From Archivesica marissinica (taxonomy: Eukaryota; Mollusca; Bivalvia; Venerida; Vesicomyidae), in the NCBI GenBank assembly GCA_014843695.1, contig CM026390.1, positions 53,286,121 to 53,350,120 of the forward strand: a stretch of DNA of 64,000 nt, written 5' to 3'. A program made the translations under genes and the position numbers. The notes under the pieces were generated by a model, which had not been told where the DNA came from, ran no database searches, and saw nothing but the letters and a program-made list of their open reading frames with translations. Below are positions 22,501 to 36,039 of the stretch, one piece after another; within the stretch, counting starts at the first letter, position 1, and every line of letters begins with the position of its first letter.

Positions 22501-22930
22501 TGATGAGTTTGGTTGTTAGGAGGTTATGTTAGAGAATGTGATGAGTTTGGTTGTTAGAAGGCTATGTTAGAGAAAGCGGTGAGTTTGGTTGTTGGAAGGC
22601 TATTTTAGAGAATGTGATGAGTTTGGTTGTTGGAAGGCTATGTTAGAGAATGTGATGAGTTTGGTTGTTAGAAGGATAATTTAGAGAATGTGATGAGTTT
22701 GGTTGTTGGAAGGCTATGTTAGAGAATGTGATGAGTTTGGTTGTTAGAAGGCTATGTTAGAGAATGTGATGAGTTTGGTTGTTGGAAGGCTATGTTAGAG
22801 AATGTGATGAGTTTGGTTGTTAGGCGGTTATGTTAGAGAATGTGATGAGTTTGGTTGTTAGGCGGTTATGTTAGAGAATGTGATGAGTTTGGTTGTTGGA
22901 AGGCTGTGGTATAGAAAGTAAGGAGTTTTG
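22501..22930 (+). repeat. 38-bp minisatellite (copy B)
   Basis: Same as 6631-7060; units gatgagtttggttgttagaa plus ggctatgttagagaatgt. Confidence 0.9.
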
Positions 22931-23330
22931 TTGTTGGAAGGCTATGATGAGTTTGTTTGTTTGAAGGCTATGCCAGAATTTTAGAGCAAGTATTGAATGG
23001 GTTGTTAGAAGGCTAAGAACTTTATACATACCAAATGATGGAGTACTGGTAAGTTACCAGAAATTATTTAGCTGTATTGATGGTCGATGTATAGACAAAA
23101 AATTGTGGGATTTTTATGGGGGGAAAAAATAATAACCAGCTTTGATTATGGTTTTATTTTCATAACTAATAGTATTTGGAATTGAAAAACTGTTTGGGAG
23201 ACGAGGCAAACAATAAAATGTGCAGAAATGATCACACATTAATTAATTTCACAAAATCTACTTTCATCAGATGATTCATGAAAAAATGACATCCACAAAT
23301 TTGTTCTAATATACTTATTTTCCCTTACAG
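22931..23330 (+). other. Non-repetitive intron tail (copy B)
   Basis: Same as 7061-7460; no gene seen; ends in acceptor tcccttacag. Confidence 0.75.
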
Positions 23331-23504
23331 TAGTTTACTGTGGAGCTCCAAATAAGATTGAGAATGGAGCCATTGCCATGGCAACTGGAGCTATATATGG
23401 ATCTGTAGCAACATATAAATGCAAGTCAGGATTTGAAATGGATCGTGGAGAAAATGCAACCTGTGACAGGAACGGACATTGGATTGATACTCCCACATGT
23501 CAAT
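23331..23504 (+). CDS. Sushi/CCP domain exon (copy B)
   Basis: Same sequence as 7461-7634: cysteines 3, 30, 44 and 56, CGAP, KCKSGF and NGHW, phase 1 on both sides. The next exon is 14 kb away at 37529, across an intron that is almost wholly minisatellite. The frame continues correctly into that exon (phase 1 to phase 1). Confidence 0.93.
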
Positions 23505-25667
23505 GTAAGTAGCAATCTGTAACAATGTCACGGACAAGTAGCAATCTGTAACAATGTCACGGTCAAGTAGCAATCTGTAACAATGTCACGGTCAAGTAGC
23601 AATCTGTAGCAATGTCACGGTCAAGTTGCAATCTGTAACAATGTCATGGTCAAGTAGCAATCTGTAACAATGTCACGGTCAAGTAGCAATCTGTAACAAT
23701 GTCACGGTCAAGTAGCAATCTGTAACAATGTCACGGTCAAGTAGCAATCTGTAACAATGTCATGGTCAAGTAGCAATCTGTAACAATGTCATAGTCAAGT
23801 AGCAATCTGCAACAATGTCACGGTCAAGTAGCAATCTGTAACAATGTCACGGTCAAGTAGCAATCTGTAACAATGTCATGGTCAAGTAGCAATCTGTAAC
23901 AATGTCATGGTCAAGTAGCAATCTGTAACAATGTCATGATCAAGTAGCAATCTGTAACAATGTCATGGTCAAGTAGCAATCTGTAGCAATGTCATGGTCT
24001 AGTAGCAATCTGTAACAATGTCACGGTCAAGTAGCAATCTGTAACAATGTCACGGTCAAGTAACAATCTGTAACAATGTCATGGTCAAGTAGCAATCTGT
24101 AACAATGTCATGGTCTAGTAGCAATCTGTAACAATGTCATGGTCTAGTAACAATCTGTAACAATGTCACGGTCAAGTAGCAATCTGTAACAATGTCATGG
24201 TCAAGTAGCAATATGTAACAATGTCATGGTCAAGTAGCAATCTGTAACAATGTCATGGTCAAGTAGCAATCTATTACACTGTCACAGTCAAGTAGCAATC
24301 TGTAACAATGTCATGGTCAAGTAGCAATCTATTACACTGTCACAGTCAAGTAGCAATCTATAACAATGGCACGGTCAAGTAGCAATCTGTAACAATGTCA
24401 TGGTCAAGTAGCAATCTATTACACTGTCACAGTCAAGTAGCAATCTGTAACAATGTCATGGTCAAGTAGCAATCTATTACACTGTCACAGTCAAGTAGCA
24501 ATCTATAACAATGGCACGGTCAAGTAGCAATCTGTAACAATGTCATGGTCAAGTAGCAATCTATTACACTGTCACAGTCAAGTAGCAATCTGTAACAATG
24601 TCATGGTCAAGTAGCAATCTATTACACTGTCACAGTCAAGTAGCAATCTATAACAATGGCACGGTCAAGTAGCAATCTGTAACAATGTCATGGTCAAGTA
24701 GCAATCTATTACACTGTCACAGTCAAGTAGCAATCTGTAACAATGTCATGGTCAAGTAGCAATCTATTACACTGTCACAGTCAAGTAGCAATCTATAACA
24801 ATGGCACGGTCAAGTAGCAATCTGTAACAATGTCATGGTCAAGTAGCAATCTATTACACTGTCACAGTCAAGTAGCAATCTGTAACAATGTCATGGTCAA
24901 GTAGCAATCTATTACACTGTCACAGTCAAGTAGCAATCTATAACAATGGCACAGTCAAGTAGCAATCTGTAACAATGTCATGGTCAAGTAGCAATCTGTA
25001 ACAATGTCACGGTCAAGTAGCAATCTGTAACAATGTCACGGTCAAGTAGCAATCTGTAACAATGTCATGGTCAAGTAGCAATCTGTAACAATGTCATGGT
25101 CAAGTAGCAATCTGTAACAATGTCACAGTCAAGTAGCAATCTGTAACAATGTCATGGTCAAGTAGCAATCTGTAACAATGTCATGGTCAAGTAGCAATCT
25201 GTAACAATGTCATGGTCAAGTAGCAATCTGTAACAATGTCACGGTCAAGTAGCAATCTGTAACAATGTCACGGTCAAGTAGCAATCTGTAACAATGTCAC
25301 GGTCTAGTAGCAATCTGTAACAATGTCACAGTCTAGTAGCAATCTGTAACAATGTCACGGTCAAGTAGCAATCTGTAACAATGTCACGGTCAAGTAGCAA
25401 TCTGTAACAATGTCACGGTCAAGTAGCAATCTGTAACAATGTCACGGTCAAGTAGCAATCTGTAGCAATGTCATGGTCTAGTAGCAATCTATAACAATGG
25501 CACAGTCAAGTAGCAATCTGTAACAATGTCACGGTCAAGTAGCAATCTGTAACAATGTCACGGTCAAGTAGCAATCTGTAACAATGTCATGGTCAAGTAG
25601 CAATCTGTAGCAATGTCATGGTCTAGTAGCAATCTGTAACAATGTCACGGTCTAGTAGCAATCTGTA
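23505..25667 (+). repeat. 29-bp minisatellite starting at a splice donor (copy B)
   Basis: Same array as 7635-9797, same length and 145-bp higher-order pattern by eye. Confidence 0.96.
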
Positions 25668-25668
25668 T

Positions 25669-28600
25669 ATATCAGTCAGTGGATGTAGTAGCAATATCAG
25701 TTAGTGGATGTAGTAACAATATCAGTTAATGGATGTAGTAGCAATATCAGTTAATGGATGTAGTAACAATAACACACAGTGGATGTAGTAACAATATCAG
25801 TTAATGGATGTAGTAACAATATCAGTTAATGGATGTAGTAACAATATCAGTTAATGGATGTAGTAACAATATCACACAGTGGATGTAGTAACAATATCAC
25901 ACAGTGGATGTAGTAACAATATCAGTTAATGGATGTAGTAACAATATCACACAGTGGATGTAGTAACAATATCACACAGTGGATGTAGTAACAATATCAC
26001 ACATTGGATGTAGTAACAATATCACACAGTGGATGTAGTAACAATATCAGTCAGTGGTTGTAGTAACAATATCACACAGTGGATGTAGTAACAATATCAG
26101 TTAATGGTTGTAGTAACAATATCACACAGTGGATGTAGTAACAATATCAGTTAATGGATGTAGTAACAATATCAGTTAATGGATGTAGTAACAATATCAG
26201 TTAATGGATGTAGTAACAATATCACACAGTGGATGTAGTAACAATATCACACAGTGGATGTAGTAACAATATCAGTTAATGGATGTAGTAACAATATCAC
26301 ACAGTGGATGTAGTAACAATATCACACAGTGGATGTAGTAACAATATCACACATTGGATGTAGTAACAATATCACACAGTGGATGTAGTAACAATATCAG
26401 TCAGTGGTTGTAGTAACAATATCACACAGTGGATGTAGTAACAATATCAGTTAATGGTTGTAGTAACAATATCACACAGTGGATGTAGTAACAATATCAG
26501 TTAATGGATGTAGTAACAATATCAGTCAGTGGATGTAGTAACAATATCAGTTAATGGATGTAGTAACAATATCACACAGTGGATGTAGTAACAATATCAC
26601 ACAGTGGATGTAGTAACAATATCACACAGTGGATGTAGTAACAATATCAGTCAGTGGTGTAGTAACAATATCACACGTGGATGTAGTAACAATATCACAC
26701 AGTGGATGTAGTAACAATATCACACAGTGGATGTAGTAACAATATCACACAGTGGATGTAGTAACAATATCAGTCAGTGGTTGTAGTAACAATATCACAC
26801 GGTGGATGTAGTAACAATATCACACAGTGGATGTAGTAACAATATCACACAGTGGATGTAGTAACAATATCACACAGTGGATGTAGTAACAATATCAGTC
26901 AGTGGTTGTAGTAACAATATCACACGGTGGATGTAGTAACAATATCACACAGTGGATGTAGTAACAATATCACACAGTGGATGTAGTAACAATATCACAC
27001 AGTGGATGTAGTAACAATATCAGTCAGTGGTTGTAGTAACAATATCACACGGTGGATGTAGTAACAATATCACACAGTGGATGTAGTAACAATATCACAC
27101 AGTGGATGTAGTAACAATATCACACAGTGGATGTAGTAACAATATCAGTCAGTGGTTGTAGTAACAATATCACACGGTGGATGTAGTAACAATATCACAC
27201 AGTGGATGTAGTAACAATATCACACAGTGGATGTAGTAACAATATCACACAGTGGATGTAGTAACAATATCACACAATGGATGTAGTAACAATATCAGTC
27301 AGTGGTTGTAGTAACAATATCACACAGTGGATGTAGTAACAATATCAGTTAATGGATGTAGTAACAATATCAGTTAATGGTTGTAGTAACAATATCAGTT
27401 AATGGATGTAGTAACAATATCAGTCAGTGGATGTAGTAACAATATCAGTTAATGGATGTAGTAACAATATCAGTTAATGGTTGTAGTAACAATATCAGTT
27501 AATGGATGTAGTAACAATATCAGTCAGTGGATGTAGTAACAATATCAGTTAATGGATGTAGTAACAATATCAGTTAATGGTTGTAGTAACAATATCAGTT
27601 AATGGATGTAGTAACAATATCACTCAGTGGATGTAGTAACAATATCAGTTAATGGATGTAGTAACAATATCAGTTAATGGATGTAGTAACAATATCAGTT
27701 AATGGATGTAGTAACAATATCAGTCAGTGGATGTAGTAACAATATCAGTTAATGGATGTAGTAACAATATCAGTTAATGGATGTAGTAACAATATCAGTT
27801 AATGGATGTAGTAACAATATCAGTCAGTGGATGTAGTAACAATATCAGTTAATGGATGTAGTAACAATATCACACATGGATGTAGTAACAATATCAGTTA
27901 ATGGATGTAGTAACAATATCAGTTAATGGATGTAGTAACAATATCAGTCAGTGGATGTAGTAACAATATCAGTCAGTGGATGTAGTAACAATATCAGTTA
28001 ATGGATGTAGTAACAATATCACACAGTGGATGTAGTAACAATATCAGTTAATGGATGTAGTAACAATATCACACAGTGGTTGTAGTAACAATATCAGTTA
28101 ATGGATGTAGTAACAATATCAGTTAATGGTTGTAGTAACAATATCAGTTAATGGATATAGTAGCAATATCAGTTAATGGATGTAGTAACAATATCAGTTA
28201 ATGGTTGTAGTAGCAATATCACACAGTGGATGTAGTAACAATATCAGTTAATGGTTGTAGTAACAATATCACACAGTGGATGTAGTAACAATATCAGTTA
28301 ATGGATGTAGTAACAATATCAGTTAATGGATGTAGTAACAATATCAGTTAATGGATGTAGTAACAATATCACACAGTGGATGTAGTAACAATATCAGTTA
28401 ATGGTTGTAGTAACAATATCACACAGTGGATGTAGTAACAATATCAGTTAATGGATGTAGTAACAATATCAGTTAATGGATGTAGTAACAATATCACACA
28501 GTGGATGTAGTAACAATATCAGTTAATGGATGTAGTAACAATATCAGTTAATGGAGTAGTAACAATATCACACAGTGGATGTAGTAACATATCGTTAATG

Positions 28601-31572
28601 GATGTAGTAACAATATCATTAATGGATGTAGTAACAATATCAGTTAATGGTGTAGTAGCAATATCACACAGTGGATGTAGTAACAATATCAGTTAATGGT
28701 TGTAGTAACAATATCACACAGTGGTTGTAGTAACAATATCAGTTAATGGATGTAGTAACAATATCAGTTAATGGATGTAGTAACAATATCAGTTAATGGA
28801 TGTAGTAACAATATCACACAGTGGATGTAGTAACAATATCAGTCAATGGATGTAGTAACAATATCACACAGTGGATGTAATATCAGTTAATGGTTGTAGT
28901 AACAATATCACACAGTGGATGTAGTAACAATATCAGTTAATGGATGTAGTAACAATATCACACAGTGGATGTAGTAACAATATCAGTTAATGGATGTAGT
29001 AACAATATCAGTTAATGGATGTAGTAACAATATCAGTTAATGGATGTAGTAACAATATCACACAGTGGATGTAGTAACAATATCAGTTAATGGATGTAGT
29101 AACAATATCAGTTAATGGTTGTAGTAACAATATCACACAGTGGATGTAGTAACAATATCAGTTAATGGATGTAGTAACAATATCAGTTAATGGATGTAGT
29201 AACAATATCAGTCAGTGGATGTAGTAACAATATCACACAGTGGATGTAGTAACAATATCAGTTAATGGATGTAGTAACAATATCAGTTAATGGATGTAGT
29301 AACAATATCAGTTAATGGATGTAGTAACAATATCACACAATGGATGTAGTAACAATATCAGTTAATGGATGTAGTAACAATATCAGTTAATGGATGTAGT
29401 AACAATATCACACAGTGGATGTAGTAACAATATCAGTTAATGGATGTAGTAACAATATCAGTTAATGGATGTAGTAACAATATCAGTCAGTGGATGTAGT
29501 AACAATATCACACAGTGGATGTAGTAACAATATCAGTTAATGGATGTAGTAACAATATCAGTTAATGGATGTAGTAACAATATCAGTTAATGGATGTAGT
29601 AACAATATCACACAGTGGATGTAGTAACAATATCAGTCAGTGGATGTAGTAACAATATCAGTTAATGGATGTAGTAACAATATCAGTTAATGGATATAGT
29701 AACAATATCACACAGTGGTTGTAGTAACAATATCAGTTAATGGATGTAGTAACAATATCAGTTAATGGATGTAGTAACAATATCACACAGTGGATGTAGT
29801 AACAATATCAGTTAATGGATGTAGTAACAATATCACACAGTGGATGTAGTAACAATATCAGTTAATGGATGTAGTAACAATATCAGTTAATGGATGTAGT
29901 AACAATATCAGTTAATGGATGTAGTAACAATATCACACAGTGGATGTAGTAACAATATCAGTTAATGGATGTAGTAACAATATCAGTCAGTGGATGTAGT
30001 AACAATATCAGTTAATGGATGTAGTAACAATATCAGTTAATGGATGTAGTAACAATATCAGTCAGTGGATGTAGTAACAATATCACACAGTGGATGTAGT
30101 AACAATATCAGTCAGTGGATGTAGTAACAATATCAGTTAATGGATGTAGTAACAATATCAGTTAATGGATGTAGTAACAATATCACACAGTGGTTGTAGT
30201 AACAATATCAGTTAATGGATGTAGTAACAATATCAGTTAATGGATGTAGTAACAATATCACACAGTGGATGTAGTAACAATATCAGTTAATGGATGTAGT
30301 AACAATATCACACAGTGGATGTAGTAACAATATCAGTTAATGGATGTAGTAACAATATCAGTTAATGGATGTAGTAACAATATCACACAGTGGATGTAGT
30401 AACAATATCAGTTAATGGATGTAGTAACAATATCAGTCAGTGGATGTAGTAACAATATCAGTTAATGGATGTAGTAACAATATCAGTTAATGGATGTAGT
30501 AACAATATCAGTCAGTGGATGTAGTAACAATATCACACAGTGGATGTAGTAACAATATCAGTCAGTGGATGTAGTAACAATATCAGTTAATGGATGTAGT
30601 AACAATATCAGTTAATGGATGTAGTAACAATATCACCAGTGGATGTAGTAACAATATCAGTCAGTGGATGTAGTAACAATATCAGTTAATGGATGTAGTA
30701 ACAATATCACACAGTGGTTGTAGTAACAATATCACACAGTGGATGTAGTAACAATATCAGTTAATGGTTGTTGTAGCAATATCAGTTAATGGTTGTAGTA
30801 ACAATATCAGTTAATGGATGTAGTAACAATATCAGTTAATGGATGTAGTAACAATATCAGTTAATGGATGTAGTAACAATATCACACAGTGGATGTAGTA
30901 ACAATATCAGTTAGTGGATGTAGTAACAATATCAGTTAATGGATGTAGTAACAATATCACACAGTGGTTGTAGTAACAATATCACACAGTGGATGTAGTA
31001 ACAATATCAGTTAATGGTTGTTGTAGCAATATCAGTTAATGGATGTAGTAACAATATCAGTCAGTGGATGTAGTAACAATATCAGTTAATGGATGTAGTA
31101 ACAATATCTGTCAGTGGATGTAGTAACAATATCAGTCAGTGGATGTAGTAACAATATCAGTCAGTGGATGTAGTAACAATATCAGTCAGTGGATGTAGTA
31201 ACAATATCAGTCAGTGGATGCAGTAACAATATCAGTTAATGGATGTAGTAACAATATCTGTCAGTGGATGTAGTAACAATATCAGTCAGTGGATGTAGTA
31301 ACAATATCAGTTAATGGATGTAGTAACAATATCTGTCAGTGGATGTAGTAACAATATCAGTCAGTGGATGTAGTAACAATATCAGTTAATGGATGTAGTA
31401 ACAATATCACACAGTGGTTGTAGTAACAATATCAGTCAGTGGTTGTAGTAACAATATCAGTTAATGGATGTAGTAACAATATCACACAGTGGTTGTAGTA
31501 ACAATATCAGTCAGTGGATGTAGTAACAATATCAGTCAGTGGTTGTAGTAACAATATCAGTTAATGGATGTA
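25669..31572 (+). repeat. 25-bp minisatellite, block 1 (copy B)
   Basis: About 236 units of ggatgtagtaacaatatcag plus ttaat and variants. It tracks copy A for about 650 bp and then diverges in variant order. A 125-bp (five-unit) higher-order repeat is clear at about 26800-27175 (marker acacggtgg at 125-bp steps), and a 450-bp (18-unit) one at 30061/30511. Short-deletion clusters near 26660 and 28555-28670 look like consensus errors. Confidence 0.97.
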
Positions 31573-32319
31573 TCCCGGTGTTACTGGTTTCCGACGATGT
31601 AGTACATAACAGACTCCTATAGGTTTAGAATTGACATACACTGCAAACAATTTTATGTTACCAAATAAACAATATTTGGTTTTTCATTCACAAAAATCTT
31701 GAAGAAAACCGATTGTTTACTTTTTGAGAAAAGTTGACAATATAGCGTTACCTCATTCTCAGTAATCCGGAATGACGTCACACGTTTTTGCCTAACTGTG
31801 GAAATTGCCTACAGCGCGAGCATTAGTATGTAAGCAACAGTTCTTCTTTAACAAAACAATATAAATAAGGAAGACTTACTTTAATAACAGGCTTAATTTA
31901 TCATTTTCACTCAAAATTCATTTGTTGGACAGCATTTTGTCTATATACTGTATCTAAAACACTAACATTATGATTTAGTTTAACTTAGACAAACACACAG
32001 GGCATAAGAAGTCGTCACCCCTCCTAATTACTCTGACTGGGTGTAGAACCGTAAATGGACACATCCATCGAACACATCACACAGTGCCTAACAGAGAATA
32101 ACTAGGTTTACACAACCATGTATATCAGTTGGAGAACCTCTGTAACAACACATGGACCGGAAGGCGAAAACGATGAAAATCGATATTATTAGGACCCCTT
32201 GTGTGTAATAACGGACGCAACTCATAAACACGGAGCAGTGAGACTATAATGACATTTTTATTCATAAATATATTGGCGTGGCAGACGATGAATATGTCAT
32301 TTTGGAGGAACAATTGCTA
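31573..32319 (+). repeat. ~750-bp non-satellite block in the 25-bp array, copy 1
   Basis: Unique sequence begins at tcccggtgttactgg and ends at ggaacaattgctac, with 25-bp units on both sides. A second copy is at 35293-36039, differing at 7 positions by my count (about 0.9%). It may be an old mobile-element insertion or captured DNA. I see no convincing terminal inverted repeats or target duplication, although insertion into a tandem array would hide the latter. It contains tgacgtca near 31774. No protein is recognised. Confidence 0.85.
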
Positions 32320-35292
32320 CAGTTAGTGGATGTAGTAACAATATCTGTCAGTGGATGTAGTAGCAATATCTGTCAGTGGATGTAGTAACAATATCAGTTA
32401 ATGGATGTAGTAACAATATCACACAGTGGATGTAGTAACAATATCAGTTAATGGATGTAGTAACAATATCACACAGTGGATGTAGTAACAATATCAGTTA
32501 ATGGATGTAGTAACAATATCACACAGTGGATGTAGTAACAATATCACACAGTGGATGTAGTAACAATATCAGTTAATGGATGTAGTAACAATATCATACA
32601 GTGGATGTAGTAACAATATCACACAGTGGATGTAGTAACAATATCACACAGTGGATGTAGTAACAATATCACACAGTGGATGTAGTAACAATATCACACA
32701 GTGGATGTAGTAACAATATCACACAGTGGATGTAGTAACAATATCAGTTAATGGTTGTAGTAACAATATCACACAGTGGATGTAGTAACAATATCAGTTA
32801 ATGGATGTAGTAACAATATCAGTCAGTGGATGTAGTAACAATATCACACAGTGGATGTAGTAACAATATCACACAGTGGATGTAGTAACAATATCAGTTA
32901 ATGGTTGTAGTAACAATATCACACAGTGGATGTAGTAACAATATCACACAGTGGATGTAGTAACAATATCAGTTAATGGTTGTAGTAACAATATCAGTTA
33001 ATGGTTGTAGTAACAATATCACGGTGGATGTAGTAACAATATCAGTAATGGTTGTAGTAACAATATCAGTAATGGTGTAGTAACAATATCAGTTAATGGT
33101 GTAGTAACAATATCACACGTGGAGTAGTAACAATCGTCAGTGGTTGTAGTAACAATATCACACAGTGGATGTAGTAACAATATCACACAGTGGATGTAGT
33201 AACAATATCACACAGTGGAGTAGTAACAATATCACACAGTGGATGTAGTAACAATATCACACAGTGGTTGTAGTAACAATATCACACAGTGGATGTAGTA
33301 ACAATATCACACAGTGGATGTAGTAACAATATCACACAGTGGATGTAGTAACAATATCACACAGTGGATGTAGTAACAATATCACACAGGATGTAGTAAC
33401 AATATCACACAGTGGATGTAGTAACAATATCACACAGTGGATGTAGTAACAATATCAGTTAATGGTTGTAGTAACAATATCACACAGTGGATGTAGTAAC
33501 AATATCACACAGTGGATGTAGTAACAATATCACACAGTGAATGTAGTAACAATATCACACAGTGGATGTAGTAACAATATCAGTTAGTGGATGTAGTAAC
33601 AATATCACACAGTGGATGTAGTAACAATATCACACAGTGGATGTAGTAACAATATCAGTTAATGGATGTAGTAACAATATCACACAGTGGTTGTAGTAAC
33701 AATATCAGTCAGTGGATGTAGTAACAATATCAGTTAATGGATGTAGTAACAATATCAGTCAGTGGATGTAGTAACAATATCAGTTAATGGATGTAGTAAC
33801 AATATCACAGTGGATGTAGTAACAATATCAGTCAGTGGATGTAGTAACAATATCACACAGTGGATGTAGTAACAATATCACACAGTGGATGTAGTAACAA
33901 TATCAGTTAATGGTTGTAGTAACAATATCAGTTAATGGTTGTAGTAACAATATCAGTTAATGGTTGTAGTAACAATATCACACGGTGGATGTAGTAACAA
34001 TATCAGTTAATGGTTGTAGTAACAATATCAGTTAATGGTTGTAGTAACAATATCAATTAATGGTTGTAGTAACAATATCACACGGTGGATGTAGTAACAA
34101 TATCAGTCAGTGGTTGTAGTAACAATATCACACAGTGGATGTAGTAACAATATCACACAGTGGATGTAGTAACAATATCACACAGTGGATGTAGTAACAA
34201 TATCACACAGTGGATGTAGTAACAATATCACACAGTGGATGTAGTAACAATATCACACAGTGGATGTAGTAACAATATCACACAGTGGATGTAGTAACAA
34301 TATCACACAGTGGATGTAGTAACAATATCAGTTAATGGTTGTAGTAACAATATCACCAGTGGATGTAGTAACAATATCACACAGTGGATGTAGTAACAAT
34401 ATCACACAGTGGATGTAGTAACAATATCACACAGTGGATGTAGTAACAATATCAGTTAATGGTTGTAGTAACAATATCACACAGTGGATGTAGTAACAAT
34501 ATCACACAGTGGATGTAGTAACAATATCAGTTAATGGATGTAGTAACAATATCACACAGTGGATGTAGTAACAATATCAGTTAATGGATGTAGTAACAAT
34601 ATCTGTCAGTGGATGTAGTAACAATATCAGTTAATGGATGTAGTAACAATATCACACAGTGGATGTAGTAACAATATCAGTTAATGGATGTAGTAACAAT
34701 ATCAGTTAATGGATGTAGTAACAATATCAGTTAATGGATGTAGTAACAATATCACACAGTGGATGTAGTAACAATATCAGTTAATGGATGTAGTAACAAT
34801 ATCAGTTAATGGATGTAGTAACAATATCAGTCAGTGGTTGTAGTAACAATATCACACAGTGGATGTAGTAACAATATCAGTTAATGGATGTAGTAACAAT
34901 ATCACACAGTGGATGTAGTAACAATATCAGTTAATGGATGTAGTAACAATATCAGTTAATGGATGTAGTAACAATATCACACAGTGGTTGTAGTAACAAT
35001 ATCACACAGTGGATGTAGTAACAATATCACACAGTGGATGTAGTAACAATATCAGTTAATGGTTGTTGTAGCAATATCAGTTAATGGATGTAGTAACAAT
35101 ATCAGTCAGTGGATGTAGTAACAATATCAGTCAGTGGTTGTAGTAACAATATCAGTTAATGGTTGTAGTAACAATATCAGTCAGTGGATGTAGTAACAAT
35201 ATCAGTCAGTGGTTGTAGTAACAATATCTGTCAGTGGATGTAGTAACAATATCAGTCAGTGGTTGTAGTAACAATATCAGTTAATGGATGTA
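32320..35292 (+). repeat. 25-bp minisatellite, block 2
   Basis: About 118 units between the two 750-bp blocks, rich in the cacacagt variant. Units with one to several missing bases cluster at about 33019-33240 (e.g. acacgtggagtagtaac, aatcgtcagtgg), far above the background error, which suggests poor local consensus. Confidence 0.96.
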
Positions 35293-36039
35293 TCCCGGTG
35301 TTACTGGTTTCCGACGATGTAGTACATAACAGACTCCTATAGGTTTAGAATTGACATACACTGCAAACAATTTTATGTTACCAAATAAACAATATTTGAC
35401 CTTTCATTCACAAAAATCTTGAAGAAAACCGATTGTTTACTTTTTGAGAAAAGTTGACAATATAGCGTTACCTCATTCTCAGTAATCCGGAATGACGTCA
35501 CACGTTTTTGCCTAACTGTGGAAATTGCCTACAGCGCGAGCATTAGTATGTAAGCAACAGTTCTTTTTTAACAAAACAATATAAATAAGGAAGACTTACT
35601 TTAATAACAGGCTTAATTTATCATTTTCACTCAAAATTCATTTGTTGGACAGCATTTTGTCTATATACTGTATCTAAAACACTAACATTATGATTTAGTT
35701 TAACTTAGACAAACACACAGGGCATAAGAAGTCGTCACCCCTCCTAATTACTCTGACTGGGTGTAGAACCGTAAATGGACACATACATCGAACACATCAC
35801 ACGGTGCCTAACAGAGAATAACTAGGTTTACACAACCATGTATATCAGTTGGAGAACCTCTGTAACAACACATGGACCGGAAGGCGAAAACGATGAAAAT
35901 CGATATTATTAGGACCCCTTGTGTGTAATAACGGACGCAACTCATAAACACGGAGCAGTGAGACTATAATGACATTTTTATTCATAAATATATTGGCGTG
36001 GTAGACGATGAATATGTCATTTTGGAGGAACAATTGCTA
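35293..36039 (+). repeat. ~750-bp non-satellite block, copy 2
   Basis: Second copy of 31573-32319 at an offset of 3720 bp, with identical junctions to the array on both sides. Identical junctions mean the block was copied together with array units, not inserted twice. Seven substitutions were noted, e.g. ggttttt to gaccttt, cacacagtg to cacacggtg, ggcagacg to ggtagacg. Confidence 0.88.

Larger units (their letters stand above)
16337..26320 (+). repeat. Large near-identical segment, copy B (partner is 1 to ~10450)
   Basis: This repeats copy A including two CUB exons, two Sushi exons, the SINEs and the single-copy introns. Because it continues without a gap to 37528 and the following exons, copy B is the version linked to the rest of the gene. 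The right limit is approximate, set where the variant order in the 25-bp array stops matching. Confidence 0.88.

Noticed and set aside
32125..32313. THAP-like zinc finger on the minus strand of the 750-bp block (IDFHRF near the end of a 62-residue frame)
   Set aside because: The FHRF word is suggestive, but the required cysteines are absent and the frame is short, so no domain can be claimed.
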